Below, one piece after another: positions 24,201-39,200 of a DNA stretch of 64,000 nt (within the stretch, counting starts at the first letter, position 1; every line of letters starts with the position of its first letter). A program made the position numbers and the translations under genes. The notes beneath the pieces are model-generated. The model was not told the DNA's origin and searched no databases. It saw only the letters and a list, made by a program, of their open reading frames with translations. Origin of the DNA: Lineus longissimus (lineage: Eukaryota; Nemertea; Pilidiophora; Heteronemertea; Lineidae); assembly GCF_910592395.1 (NCBI RefSeq), contig NC_088323.1, positions 4,962,001 through 5,026,000 on the forward strand. The letters are read 5' to 3'.

Positions 24201-27200
24201 GTAGAGTATACTTGCCTGACAACCCAAACCCCATAGTAATATGGTCTCCAGTTTGTCATCCTGACCCCACCGCTCAGGGGGTTTCAGGTTTCTCTCCATC
24301 ATAAACGGTTAAGATATCAAATATAATACTCATATTATCGTATGACGGTATGTTCTATTCATTTATTGTCGTTTAGCGATTCGATACATGATCTTCTCAT
24401 CCGGATCTCTCGTTTGTGAGAATGGGATTTGCAGATTTGGCTTCCTTGCTAATCCTCGACGTTTACAGATCAGTTTTGATATGTTCTGATGGGGATAAGA
24501 GATATACTGTAAAAAGCAAAACTAAATTTTTTGCACCATTTGGTTTTATGACTGAAAAAAAAGGGTGATCAATTTTCGTTAAAGAAAAAAAACATGCGTT
24601 GAATAACACGAATGACGTAAAAAATACAAACTGTTGTTGGAAGTACGGGGAAAAAAATTGATTAATAAATTGAGACGTCTCGCTGTCATGGATCTACCAT
24701 CTCTTCCGTATGCTGCTCCAAACCCAACGGACTCTAAGTGACACCCGAATGGTCCAAAAGATGCTAATTTCGTCGAGATCGAGAACTCGTGCAATACCCT
24801 CGTTCCTCCGTGATGACACAATTAGCCCTTTCGTACAACAAGCTTCATTATCCCCTCGCTGGAAATCTAATTCCCGCGCCATCGAAGCCTACAAGATAAC
24901 GTGCTCGAGATGAATGGCCTGGAGGAAACTCGATTCCATCAGACGGCGATTCAGAAAGGGACCGTCTTCATTGTATTAGTTGTATTAGTGTACTAGATTG
25001 GGGTGTTAGTTCTCTGGGGTGCAGGTTACGGTGCATGTGTAGAATGATAACTCACACGCTCTTGGAACCATGAAAAGGCATAGTTCAGTCGTCATAAAGT
25101 TTTGTTCATTCGGGCGGTCATAAATTTGTGTGTAACTTGTCTTGCAGTCTCAGTATTTCATCGAGGAAATGTTATGTTAGCTTCAAAAGTTGGACAATAT
25201 GATGATGCACTTTCCAGTCCAAAGAAACTGCAAAAAGATGACCTGTGTAGTAATGTTCAGCCGAATTAGATTTAGAGTATTTCGTTACCAGTCATGTGCT
25301 AATCCTTTGCATGCCTAATCACGTCTAAACTTGTTAAGTAGTGGAGTAAATATAGTCTTCCCCTGCTCGTGCAGTTGCACTTAGAACCAATTTGCCGCTA
25401 ACTTCCTGCGGAAAAGCAGGTATGGAGATAGTGACCATCTTTGACGGGGATAACGTGCTTACTTTGTTCGTGATTAGTGAAGATATTCGAAACGTGAGGA
25501 TCCTCGGCACCCGAGCATGCTTAGTCTGTTTTCTGGGACAAGGAACCAGTGGAACCACCCTTAGTTGACACCTCTATATGAAGGACACCCTCTATTGACA
25601 ATTCGATGTCACCTCTCTAATTCGAAAATATTGCGTTCCTGCCCCACCCACTTGGATGTGATGTGATATTCTCTTTTCTTGTTGTTTTCTCTGGCTACCC
25701 GAGTTACCTCCCAGTACGCATATAAATAAAATGTGAAAAGGTCACTTGGAATATGGTTTAACCACATGTCACTTTTCCCTGTCATCAGTTGCACGCAGAG
25801 TTGGACTCGGCCGCAGATTCAGTAGGTCTTCTTGGTGAACCCGACTACAGCTTCCGTCTTATTCCGCCTAGCAAAACACGCCACCATATATCCACATCCG
25901 TTTTGGTCTTTTTCGTTCTTGGTCAAGCGAAAACATGATATTGATATCAGAGGTGCCTCGTGCCCCTTTTAGCGGATAATTTGCCGGCTTGGTTTCTTGA
26001 TATTGATGATCAAGGTGATTGATTACGTTGGCCGAGAACATTGTTCAGGGAATAATAGTTTCCACCATGTCGCTTTACCTGTTCTACATTATAAATCACC
26101 AGGGGCATTTGACTTTGATTAAGTAAGTTGGATTGACCAGGCCGACCACCGACCAAGCACAGCTGCATCTTGAACAGTTTCATTAGGAGGTGTCAGTAGC
26201 CAGAATTAGGTTAGTTTGATGGCTGTTTTGATCAGGAGACAAGATGATATATTGATGTCAAGGATCAAGATCTGGAGACAAAAGGGCATTAAGCTTCTTA
26301 ATGATGATGATCAAGGCCATTGATTACGGCGGCCAAGGACATTTGTTTTGGGAATAACAATGTTCACGGTGATGCATTACTTGTTCATCTTTATAAATCA
26401 CCTGCAGTCTTTGACTTAGGTTAACCACGCTGACCTAGCACAGCTGCTATTTGAATGACTTCATGTGGAAGTTAGTAGCCAGAGATTGGTGTGTGTGATG
26501 GCCGTTTTGGGCGAGATAAAAGATGATAGTGATATCTAGGGTCAAGATTTGTTTCGACAGAAGAACTGTCGGTGCGTGCAACCAGAATCTGTGAAGGCGG
26601 CAACCTCCAATCATCTAGACCCAGCTCAGTCGAACACAGTGACTATGCTTTTAGTGTGTTGACATTGACGTGAAGTTGTGATCACTTTGCGGAATGGAAA
26701 ATAAGGGCTCCATGGAAACTAATGGTTTTAAACTAGGAACATAGGGCCTATAGCTTGGGGGCAAGAGAAGTCAGTTAGCTTTGGTTTAATGCGTTATGTT
26801 TGCCATTGTAACCAAGGAGAGCAGCTTATCAGAGAACAAGGCCAAGCATTACCAGTAGATTGACGCAGAAGCGTGGGCAAAAAGTCACTTTTCTGTTGGA
26901 TTACTTTGGTACTGGGCGAACAGGGCCTATGGGTTGTTGAAAACATTGCCTGAGAAGTGACAAGAATGATAATTAGAGACACAGGTCATCAGTCTCACAC
27001 CGCTAATGCCTATGTGTACATGTTTAACATAACCAATCTCTTGCTTGCCAAAAACGTATGGGTATTTCTTCCCTAGTTTTACTACAACCTGATAGATGTC
27101 AAGTCAAGAATTCTCTGAATACGTCACACTAATCCTGATCTCTAATGATGATTTTCATGAGTTTCAGGGTGGTTTTGGATTTGGCTTGTGAATTGGGTAG

Positions 27201-30200
27201 GCTGACACATACATTCTGTTCTCGTGAAGTAGACTCTGTTTGGAGGAGTGGAGGTTCTCCTAAAGCTGTTTTGCATAAAAACACCTCCCATGCCCTCCTT
27301 GTCCCCTTAGACATGAACCAAACACTTAGATGTCCTCCCATCAAACCACAGAAGAACAAAGCATGCACACAGTATATGTGAACGAATGACGTGTGGTCAG
27401 ACCTCAGCGATGGGAATCGACCACCTGCGGCAAGAGAGATGTAACGAGCGTCTTCAAGATACGAATTGACTACTTGAGTTGCTTTTACACAGAGATGGCA
27501 GTTTGGGGATACTTTTTTCTTTGGCTGAGTTTGAAGTGGTTTTCCTCTTGTGACACAAATATTGGGGCGATACTGGTTTTGTCTCTCCTCAAGAAGCTTG
27601 TGGTTGTTATGCACTCATAGTACTGTACATACTTGTACAAAAGTCAAGTTATCGTGATACGAATATCAGAGAGGTCACCACGGCAACTTCACCTAAAGGT
27701 GACATGTTCTTTTATCGTGTTTCTAAATACAGATATACCCCGAAGTCGTTCGACATTAGTCCTCGGCACTATTTTTTTGCCATCTCGAGATTGGCTATTT
27801 GGAAATCCATTCTATGTCGAGGAATTGGTCGGATATGAATATAATGTGACGTGACGCGTATCCAAAGTCTGTTAGGCAGAATCAATTCAATTTGCTTGGT
27901 TTCCATTTCTTGATTTCTGCACGGATCTTCGAATCGTGAAAATCATATCATGCCAAGTAAATTTTATGATTACTGTGGGTTTCTATTTCAGAAATTGTTA
28001 TTTGGGTGTATAGTTTTTAAAAAGGTTAAGGGCTCTGCAAGTGTTACGTGCAACTTACGCGTCACCTGTGTACAAGTTGCTGGCCGAGTTGCTTGCTGAG
28101 TGGCGTGTCAGTTGGGTGGCAACTAGCCCGAATAAATCTTAGCGTGAATAAATCTTAAAACCTGAAGTCTAAAACACATATTTACCAGCGCATGTCGCCA
28201 TTAGACGTTAAAGTGTTAAGATGAAATGAATTAATATCTGCGACCAGGTGGCTTGAAGTGGAAACCATTACGTCCAATTGTTGAAATATGTCGCTGGTTT
28301 ATTAATTTATAGCCCAGATTTTGTTGTGTCAATTGAGGATTATTTCGAATAATTCGAGCGAATTTATTCGGTTGATCAATACAATGGAGGAGATTGAAAT
28401 CGTAATCTGCAGAATATGTTTTCGTTTAGTCGTAATTGCAATTTTATTGTTCCATTTACTGGTAAAGTGCAATAAATGGGTTTAATGGATTCTGGTATTT
28501 TTTTACCAGGATGGATTTTTGAATTTGTATCTGTATTATTTATCAATAAAGCTGTTTGGGGAGCTTAGTTTGGGTATATTTCTGCTAAATACCCTAGATA
28601 CCAAAACTCCAATGCTGCGTGACTACAACCAAATTGACCATCTAATAGCGGTAAAAACCAATCCATGGAATTGCTCAGCTGTGGGTTTCTTTCATGTTAT
28701 TGCCGCTGGGTTGCTCGAGGCCAAGTGTGATTGCGATGATATGGTTCTTTGATCGTGTAAGACTGATTCTCTATCGTACTGTGGCGCATCGTTCTCCTGC
28801 GTTTGTTCTTGGGGTGCTACCAGAAACTGCCTCTGCGTTAGTTCTTGGGGTGCTACCAGAAACTGCCTCTGCATTTGTTCTTGGGGTGCTACCAGAAACT
28901 GCCTCCGTGTTTGTTCTTGGGGTGCAACCAGAAACTGCCTCTGCGTTTGTTCTTGGGGTGCTACCAGAAACTGCCTCCGCGTTTGTTCTTGGGGTGCTAC
29001 CAGAAACTGCCTCTGCGTTTGTTCTTGGGGTGCTACCAGAAACTGCCTCTACGTTTGTTCTTGGGGTGCTACCAGAAACTGCCTTTGTGTTTGTTCTTGG
29101 GGTGCAACCAGAAACTGCCTCTGCGTTTGTTCTTGGGGTGCTACCAGAAACTGCCTTCGCGTTTGTTCTTGAGGTGCTACCAGAAACTGCCTCTGTGTTT
29201 GTTCTTGGGGTGCTACCAGAAACTGCCTCTGTGTTTGTTCTTGGGGTGCTACCAGAAACTGCCTCTGTGTTTGTTCTTGGGGTGCAACCAGAAACTGCCT
29301 CTGCGTTTGTTCTTGGGGTGCTACCAGAAACTGCCTCTGTGTTTGTTCTTGGGGTGCTACCAGAAACTGCCTCTGTGTTTGTTCTTGGGGTGCTACCAGA
29401 AACTGCCTCTACGTTTGTTCTTGGGGTGCTACCAGAAACTGCCTCTGTGTTTGTTCTTGGGGTGCAACCAGAAACTGCCTCTGCATTTGTTCTTGGGGTG
29501 CTACCAGAAACTGCCTCTGTGTTTGTTCTTGGGGTGCTACCAGAAACTGCCTCTGCGTTTGTTCTTAGGGTGCTACCAGAAACTGCCTTTGTGTTTGTTC
29601 TTGGGGTGCTACCAGAAACTGCCTCTACGTTTGTTCTTGGGGTGCTACCAGAAACTGCCTCTGCGTTTGTTCTTGGGGTGCTACCAGAAACTGCCTCTGC
29701 ATTTGTTCTTGGGTGCTACCAGAAACTGCCTCCGCATTTGTTCTTGGGGTGCAACCAGAAACTGCCTCTGCGTTTGTTCTTGGGGTGCTACCAGAAACTG
29801 CCTTCGCGTTTGTTCTTGGGGTGCTACCAGAAACTGCCTCTGCGTTTGTTCTTGGGGTGCTACCAGAAACTGCCTTCGCGTTTGTTCTTGGGGTGCTACC
29901 AGAAACTGCCTCTGTGTTTGTTCTTGGGGTGCTACCAGAAACTGCCTCTACGTTTGTTCTTGGGGTGCTACCAGAAACTGCCTCTGCGTTTGTTCTTGGG
30001 GTGCTACCAGAAACTGCCTCTGCATTTGTTCTTAGGGTGCTACCAGAAACTGCCTCTACGTTTGTTCTTGGGGTGCTACCAGAAACTGCCTCTGCGTTTG
30101 TTCTTGGGGTGCTACCAGAAACTGCCTCTACGTTTGTTCTTGGGGTGCTACCAGAAACTGCCTCTGCGTTTGTTCTTGGGGTGCTACCAGAAACTGCCTC

Positions 30201-33200
30201 TACGTTTGTTCTTGGGGTGCTACCAGAAACTGCCTCTGCGTTTGTTCTTGGGGTGCTACCAGAAACTGCCTCTGCATTTGTTCTTAGGGTGCTACCAGAA
30301 ACTGCCTCTACGTTTGTTCTTGGGGTGCTACCAGAAACTGCCTCTGCGTTTGTTCTTGGGGTGCTACCAGAAACTGCCTCTACGTTTGTTCTTGGGGTGC
30401 TACCAGAAACTGCCTCTGCGTTTGTTCTTGGGGTGCTACCAGAAACTGCCTCTACGTTTGTTCTTGGGGTGCTACCAGAAACTGCCTCTACCGGCTCTGT
30501 TGGTTTCTGGTAGAATTTCAACCACTTAAACAAATGAAAATATTTTGCTTTACTCTGCATCATATTTATGGACCTCACGTCGTTGAAGTAACTGTTATGG
30601 AATCCACATTATCAATAGGTAAGTCAACCACAATTAAAAAAGTAGTCATGGTATTTCCATGGCTACCATATCATCATGCTCAATAAGCGTACACTGGTTG
30701 AATACTATTTCAAGCAGTATTCATATATTCGTGTCTCATGATATGAACCCTTAAAAATATAAAATGTATAAACACCAATTATAGTTTCCGAGAGTATCAA
30801 TTTGGAATTGTATACTCTCCATGCGACGAGAAAATGTCAGATTTCATTTTGCCAATTTGTTATCCATTGGGGTGTACGTTATGCCGTCGAGATGCAACAG
30901 ATCAGATTTGGCCCCAATTATAATTTGTCCGTAACATTGGGTCCTGGCTCACCTCAGACATGTCAGATATTGTGGTCAAAAACTCACCTCATATTTTGAT
31001 CTACTTGCTTCTTAAGTGTTACATGATGGCTTAAGCCATCAAATGTGCGAGCATTTGGATCTCAAAGGGTTAAATGGCTCAGCAATGCTGACTGTGATGT
31101 ATTGCCGTCTTTGTGTGAAGTTACGGCTTAATGCAATCAAGGAGATAAGTCTTGACAAAGTGGATAGTGATGTCGATCGAAATGCTCAAAGACGCCAGTC
31201 AAACTTAGGAAAAAATCAATCGAAATTGATTTGAGGTCGATGGGAATTAGTCCTGTATGAGTCTGTGGTGGTACTACAGGTGGTATTTGGTTAAAGGGAT
31301 TGATACTGCGCTGGAGGTATCGGTTGTCTCACTAAATGCTGTGAGGTGGAGATAAAATGTTGGCCCAAGGTGGCAGCTGAGTTCGTTTGGAGTGAAATCG
31401 CCACTCCACCCAAGCAGTGAATGGTAAGAAAACCAACACCAATACTAAGGAATCGATTTAATACTGAAACACCTTAAAATAAACAATGAAATGTGAGTTT
31501 GACTGTCTTTCACTGCTTCCATATTTTGCAAAAACCGGAGTTTCACATCGTAAAACAGATGAATTCAAGTCATGTTTCTAATCAACTTTTCCATATCACT
31601 CCGCAAAAGTCCATCCTCAGTATCGCTCTTCGAGTGGTTTTTCTAATTCCTCTTCTCCTATTTCAACTCAAACATGCTCGCTCAATATCCAAATTCAAAG
31701 GTTAAATCTCCCGAAGTTAGAAATGATCACAACCGCCTTTGTTCTGGTACCTCTGTTGCGATACATCTGCCAATATCTTCTCATTCCGTTAATTCCTGCG
31801 GAAATGTGGTTGTCACAATTTTGAATTTGTTTTCTGTTGTTGTTAGGTGAAGCGTGTCAGATATTGATAATGTGGGGGTGTTTATTTTTGTGTTGCTTTA
31901 ATTAGTAGTATCTTTTTCACGCCTTACTTTTCTGTTTATTCATATTATTTCACGACTTGACAGATTTCAATTAACCAAACGTATTGAGTTGGCACATCGG
32001 CGAATTAAAGTTTGACTTGTATCGAATAACATATCACAGAAACCAAACTCAGAAGAAAAATATTGGTAAAATTTATGCTTTAATCAGTTTGCTGTTCATT
32101 GACGCGTTCAATAGGTTTTTAATTTCTCCCAAGTCAACATCATGAATGAAGTATTTGAAACGCTCTCTTTCAGGATAGCAATCACCTTTGCATATAAAGG
32201 TTGGTTGGGGCCGAGGTTGGTTAACATGGGGGCATTGTTCGTGTGGTTTTGTTGCAGTTTTGCGGCTTCGCTAAAATTTTACATAACTTCCACATCTGAC
32301 GTCCATTTTGCTGTCCTTCGTTTATGATATTGTTGATTCAAACCCTCGTCATTTTGAAAATTTGATTGCGAGGGAAAAAGCGTCGATGGTAAAACACACG
32401 CCTGCGGCAGGTTTGCTCAATTTGAAATTGGATTGATGTGGCAAATCTGCAATATTGCGGATGATTTAATCATGTTTTTACCTGCCCGTGCGTAATGAAG
32501 TTGGTGTTTCACAATATTGAAACCAGATAAGGGGTATTCTATGTCTCAAGTCAGGTCTAAGGAATTGATACCTCACTGTCGATATTAGTTGTAGTTCATT
32601 TCCTCCCTCTCTTGTTGCCTGTTTTCCTCAAGTTACTTTACCTTGAGCTTGGCGTTCGTTTTAGTTGGGGTCTTCATAAAATGTTTTTATTGCCTTCACT
32701 GCACAAAATGATCACAAACCAAACTAATGAAAACTAAAAACTCATCGAAAAGTGATTGAAAGCTAAGAAAATACCTCAATAGGACTGTTCACTCTTACCA
32801 GGTTTACTTTAGTGCGTGCGTGTGACGTCTTAAGAATGTATTTTCGGGCAACTTGAGAAATTCATTAGCGTCATGTGTGATCATATTGTTCGGAGTTATT
32901 ATTACGTGAGGAGAAGACGAGGAATATATTCATCTCTTATTCTAAGATTATTCAGAGAGGGAAAGGAGAGACGAGATGGTTTGTGTAGCTTCATTGGCTG
33001 ATCTATGCCATAATATCGGTGAAATCATGCCTCTGGTGATCCAGAGCCTAAAATCAGGAATGTGACATTTGTGATTTATGTGATTTTATCATACTTTGAC
33101 AACTTGATCACTGTCTCTATGGTTGGTGGTTGGTTTGATACACAGAACCCTCAAGAAACGTCCCCCAACTGTCGTGAAAATGAGGCCTTAAACTTTATTC

Positions 33201-36200
33201 AGCTGCTTCCAAAGTTCTTTCTGTATTATCCTTTAATACATCTGACCAAATATAACACAAATCGCAACCGAATCACAGATTCTCCTGGGAAATCAATATC
33301 TGTCTTCAAATTAAATTGCCGGTAATTGCTAGATTTGATATTGACCACCTCTAGCGAGCGATGTCACTACTTGCAATTTAGATTGCAGGTTTCAGTGATT
33401 TAGATTACCCGTTTGAGAAAGCTTACCATATTTTCCTAATAGTCTCAGCAACCCTGCATCATCGGATACCAAAGATCTTTCCCTCGTGTATCGCATGCTT
33501 GTTTTGGGTTTATCTCAGACATATTGGGTTGTACCTCAGTATCTCTTGGGGAATTAAAACTTCAAACTTTAAAATTGAATCACAAACTCCGGATGAGTGT
33601 ATCTATTTTCTAATAAATTGCTAGGGTTGGTTTCATGAACTTGGCTCCGATTTGATCAACATTTGAAACGACAGTGCCATCTGTGATCCATTCTGAGAAC
33701 CACATCCATTTCTACAACGTCCTTAACACAAAACCGAGTATATTCGGTTTTCTGCATTATTATCAAAATCTAATTGAAATGAAAAAGTAAATTGCTGTTT
33801 TCACACCTAATTTTGAAAAAATGGGCATCACCAGATTCCCCCAGTGTATGGAGCTAAAAGGCTAAGGCTGAATTCTGTGGACCATCTAATATCAGCCTGA
33901 AAAAACACCTCTCTTGACATGTAATTCGCAGGAAATTAACTGTTTGTGTAGCTAATGGCAACCTATCCCTAGCCTACAGAACATATAACAACACTTTATG
34001 TCAAGTTTATGCACGTAATGGGTGTCGACAGGAAAAAGTCTCATATTTAAAAATAGTTATGTTTAAATTATCACTAACATGAATGTGAATTGTGACTTAT
34101 GTGTCATATCCTTGTCAGTTCATGCACAAATGAAAAACAACCTGCCCCACAAACGCCATCCACTTGTGTGCTAAATGGATATTAAAAACATCTAAACAGC
34201 TATATACATGTAGCTCTGCATCATTTCTGTGTGCCTGTCGAAGGTAACCAAAAAGTTGTCCACCAGTTTTAGCAATTGTGGGTATGACGATATTTACAAA
34301 ATGGCAATTTGCGCCACCCCATAATACATACAAAGTATTTGCCATTTATGTTCACAAATTACTACCTTATCATGCATTTACCATCAAGTACCAACATATG
34401 ATAAAGTCGCTAACGTATGAATTATCACCATTGTTATGATATTTATGGTAATGTTATTGAGCAGAATAACTGTATCATTATGTTGTCGTGGTTAACCGCA
34501 GAAAAACTAAACCGTATTGTCATCCATAACCTTAGTAAAATCAGCAGCAGGGCCAAGTGATCATGTGAAATGAAAAGTTTACCATCTTTGCGGCTCATAA
34601 CACAGGAAGACCACGAGACACTTCCTAAAAAGTGTCAGTACTATGTAAGCTAAGACTTTAATGCGTCTTTTTGGTTATCTTGTTCAACGTCAGACAAGTC
34701 CTTAAGTGGCTTTTGATCCAGTTTTTAAAGGAGTCGAAAACCACCAATTTGCTTCTCCAGTTGAATCTAAATGGCTCGATGATCAACATCTAAAAAAAAA
34801 GCGAGCTGATGATTGTCTATTTTGCATCCTGGCATCTTTTTGGTTCTCCGGTTCAACTTCAGACAAATTCCTAGGTGGATTTTGATCAAGTTTTTAAAGC
34901 AATCAAAAACCACCAAACGGCTTTTTGAAGGTGATATTTCCACCCGTAAGTCCAAACCCTATTGCAAAGGAAGGTTGGTGACTTGCTATCTGGTATGCAT
35001 TTATTGCTCTCTATAAAAAAGGAACGGTTTTTCTGCATCTAGCATTGATCCTTCTATCCAGTATTTCCTGTCCTCGCATCTGTTGACAGGTAACCATGAC
35101 ACAGATAGACAGATTAAAGAAGACTGCACAATCAATGCCAATAGTCGTGCCACACTCATAAAAACGACCACAACGCAAAATAACACAACCATGAAAAAGG
35201 CAACTTTGCTTTAGTGTCTTTAGATGTGGTAAGAGGATAGACTGGGGAAGAATAGACAGAGATTTTTGCTTAGAGAGTACCGGTACTTTGAGAAAGGATT
35301 TGTAGAAAATTGAATTTTTCGCATCAAAATATCAAAAGAGTTGTGTTGGAGAAGGGAATTGCACAGAACCTTAGACGTAGGAGCCACGTACGATGCCATG
35401 ATTCACGAATATCAAAAGGGGTCCCCATGAAAGTTGCCCTCCGAACCATTCATCGACACAGATGAGTACTTGACATGTGACTTGATGAATCGCCCCCTTG
35501 GCAGAAACTTAATAATCTTGATCGATAATGAATATATTTCATTTTCAAGATTTTCAAAATCTTACTACCAAGCTCTCTTGCTTGTAATCAGTCATCGTAT
35601 AGCCACACCCAAAGTCGCTATTACAAGAACGAAACCATACAGTTTGAACGATAATGGGAAGCACTTTGATGATTAGAATTATCATTCATACAGTGTGTGT
35701 GAATTCAAGGTTCTTCAAGAATCCTTCCTGGTTTGTCAACAAATTGTGCCTCTGGCATCACGTTAATGATCTTCTTGAAGGAGTCACCTACCACCTGGTT
35801 CCAGATAGCCAACTAGCATGGCGCAGAGGTGATCATCGCAGAAAAACTCTCTAATTATGGAGGTTCAAATGAATGACCTGCTATATGAGCGCGCCGCAAT
35901 ATTGAATGAAAAAGTACACCAATAATTACAGAAAAGATACACCTATGATTACAGATATCTTTTTTCATGTGGTGGTTCTGTAAGAGGTTGCTAACTGGAT
36001 TGCCTTGAACAATCAGGAAAGGATCCTTGATTGACAGATCGTAGGCTGATCAAGCTGTGTCATTGTTTTTTGCCCAAATCGCAGGTGCATCTGCCGGCAT
36101 CGTTTCTTTCCAATGCAGCTTGATCCACTCCTTGATTCACCGTGCCACATTTGCAGTTTTGCAGAGGAAAGCGAGTGCCGATGCCTGCTCTGAGTGATTT

Positions 36201-39200
36201 GATAAGGCTTCCCAATTCGCTTATCAGTTGGTGTAAAACCGTGTGAAAATTGACACGGTAACTGCGATGGACAGAAACTACTCAGGCGGATCTTCCAATG
36301 ATTTGGGTGAAATACAATGGAGGGCTAGATCGGCCTACCACACGTCAATCCGGCAAAACCTTGCTGGATTGCTAACTACATTACCATGAATGGATGTTCC
36401 TTCACAGCCTGATTGTCTGCAAAAAGTGTTGTGATTATTTCTGAGGTATGTGACAGTGATGAGTCTAATTACCACGCTGAACTTTTCACATCGCTATCAG
36501 TCTTTGCTGTGATTTGATTATGGCTTACACAACGTGCCATGATGATGTGCAGAGTTTGAAATCTGCCTCTTTCTGGATCAGTGCCCCCTAGTGGTAGAAC
36601 ACTACACCACACAAATCAACAGAGGATCATCCCATGACTCTGCAATGTTTGGGCGCATCCACCGTCAAAAGATCTGTGAGCTGACTCAAACTCAAGACAA
36701 TTACAGCTCTCTAACCCAGCTGGTGGTGTTCTAATGGTATTTTTCTGCTATCAAGAAACTCCCAATTAGTGCATTGCCTCTGGGTGGAGTTGGCTTTTGA
36801 CAGCGATGTTTTTTGGCACGTGTGTCATTGTAAGGTTTTTGTGGAGGGTTCGTTAAAAAATATTTATTATGAAGTGAAAAAAATACTCCTGGGGGCAAGA
36901 AAGAGGCAGTTTGATGATAAGATATTGAAGCCACTTTTCACAAAATCCCAAAAATTGATATATTTTGTTTTGCAATGAAACTCTGCACCACCCTCCCACC
37001 TTTATCAGTTCAAATAATGACTCAATTTTATTTACGACAGGTTTAAAATTGTAATCCGAAAGTTAATTAGCTAACTATCAATTGTGTTCAAGGTGTATGC
37101 AAATCGCTTTAGCGACGCTTTGTAAAGCTAATTTCTAATCGTGATCACTAATGTGAAGTGAAACGAATGCAGAAGTACTTTACGTGTACACTTGATAATG
37201 TCAGGGTTGATAAAAGTTGATAAAATTTGTAACAGGAAGCGTGATTGCTTTCCAGGTCATGATTTTCATCCCAGGACTCGTCCAGGCCAATTGTAACGTC
37301 ACAACAGTTTTAATAATGCGTGTTGGCTAAAGAAGTGCAAGACAGTACAAGAATTGTGAGTTTTGTCGACAATACTAATAGATCAGTTTGGGTTCACCGC
37401 CTCGAGAATTATCCCTTCATAACACATATAAAGGCCACTCCTGACGCTAACAATTCATACGTATGCGCTGAACGGCATTGTGGGTAATGAAGACAAGTCG
37501 CGGTGTCCGCCGAGATAATACATCGCTTCGAGGCCAATTGGTATCCCATCATGCTTTGGCATTGATTTCATGGTGTACAAAGTCAGGACGGCCTCAGGTG
37601 CCTGGTGTGGACATTACAGTTTGAGCGATGTTTGAAATAGTGGCTCGAATCAAAGGTTACCTGAGGTGCATTAGGGTTGCCTTCCTTCATTCAAGATTTA
37701 AAACGTGATTTAGCGTACATGTAAGATCAGGTGTCAAAGCCTTTGAGAGGAAGAGAACTTTGGCCAGTGGGTCCCTTGGGTTTTCTTGTGAAGGGTACCA
37801 AGAACGGTCTTTCTGATGGAACATCTGATCTATTCTTCTTCTTGTGCATTTTCGATTGATAAATTCTAAACAGGGGATTCCCTTGAAGCACATCATAGAT
37901 ATTCTAAAGGTTGTTCAGCTGTTATCCACAAATAATGAACCATACTAGCAAATACACATGCTCATCAGCACGGTGTTGAGACGAGCGGTATGTTATGAAT
38001 TTGGGTGTGGCCATGTAGGGCTAATAAACCATATGTGAAGATTTCTAAACCGGGGATTCTCTTCGAGTGCATTGTAGATATTCTCAAGGTTGTTCCTGCG
38101 CGCCAAGGTCTGATAAAACCAAAAATTGAATTCTGCAAATAGATTTTCGACCTGTCTTTGCCTGTTGTTGCATTTCCTTGATATCCAATTTCGAGGTCGA
38201 TGAAGCTTATTGGACAATCGATTTGATCTCATGAATATTCATAACCTCGTTAATATTCGATAAGTCATTGGTTGCAAGTGGCTGCTGCAACATTGGGAAC
38301 CTGTTGAATTGATGTAGCACAGCCTTCTTTACATTCTATAGACTGCCAAATTTTAAAGACACAAAAAAAATGTAACTGTTTAAAGTACTTTGTTGTGCTG
38401 AAACTTGAAGTGAGATGGTAACTTTCTTCCCTTCCAAATTTTAATCGATTCTTAACTCAAGGATAGAATCACTTCATCACATTCAAAATTGACAAGCTTT
38501 TAACTTGCTATTCTGCTTGGAGGCAAATGAGACATCTTTCACTTTGTTGAAGTCTTCAAGATGGCAGCTTTAAAATTGGAAGACCTCGGGGTATAGTTAC
38601 TTTTTATTCCGTCTGGGCCATTTTAACCAACTTTACGGTACATTATAATGGTGAGTTCTGGATCCTCTCTCTAGTAGTACGACCTTGTTCTGCATGAGCT
38701 GAAAAAACAAAACAACAAAACTATTTGTCTCGTTATTACTATTGGGTAATTCCTTCCAAACGTTGTGTAAACTAATATCAATATCTACGCCGTCTATAGT
38801 TTGTATGAGATTGCATATCGAGGAAAAAAACAAGTGAAAAAACAGTTAGTCTCATTATTCCTATTGCGTAGTTCCTTCCAACAGTTTGGTAAACAATTAT
38901 CAAGATCTACAGGGTCTCTTTTGTATGAGAGTAACTCATATTCGTGTGGCGGAGAAGCAAATATTCATTGAAATCACAGCATCTATTATCATAATTCAGC
39001 CCCAGGGGGTGCTTCACTCAATCACTTATTACCATTCGTTCATCTTTATGTTTTGGTTTTCCCTTATGATTTGCTAGCTAGTTGGAGACAGTTAGATTCC
39101 GGCTACTTTTCAGTAAAGGCAGAGTACAGGTGTTATATATGACCCCTGTATGCAAAAAATGGTAAAAAATAACAGGAAAATGTGCCGCGTACACAAAAGG

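Noticed and set aside
27129-27614. 161-codon ORF on the minus strand of intron 3
   Set aside because: No recognisable motif or family. An opposite-strand ORF overlaps it, and isolated ORFs of this size are plausible by chance in a 64 kb window. A protein search with conserved hits would change this.
28694-30529. 611-codon ORF of 12-residue repeats (and overlapping 396-, 317- and 266-codon ORFs)
   Set aside because: All come from a stop-free 36-bp tandem unit, open in several frames on both strands, and a 1-bp deletion changes the frame midway. There is no non-repeat domain, and it lies inside an intron.
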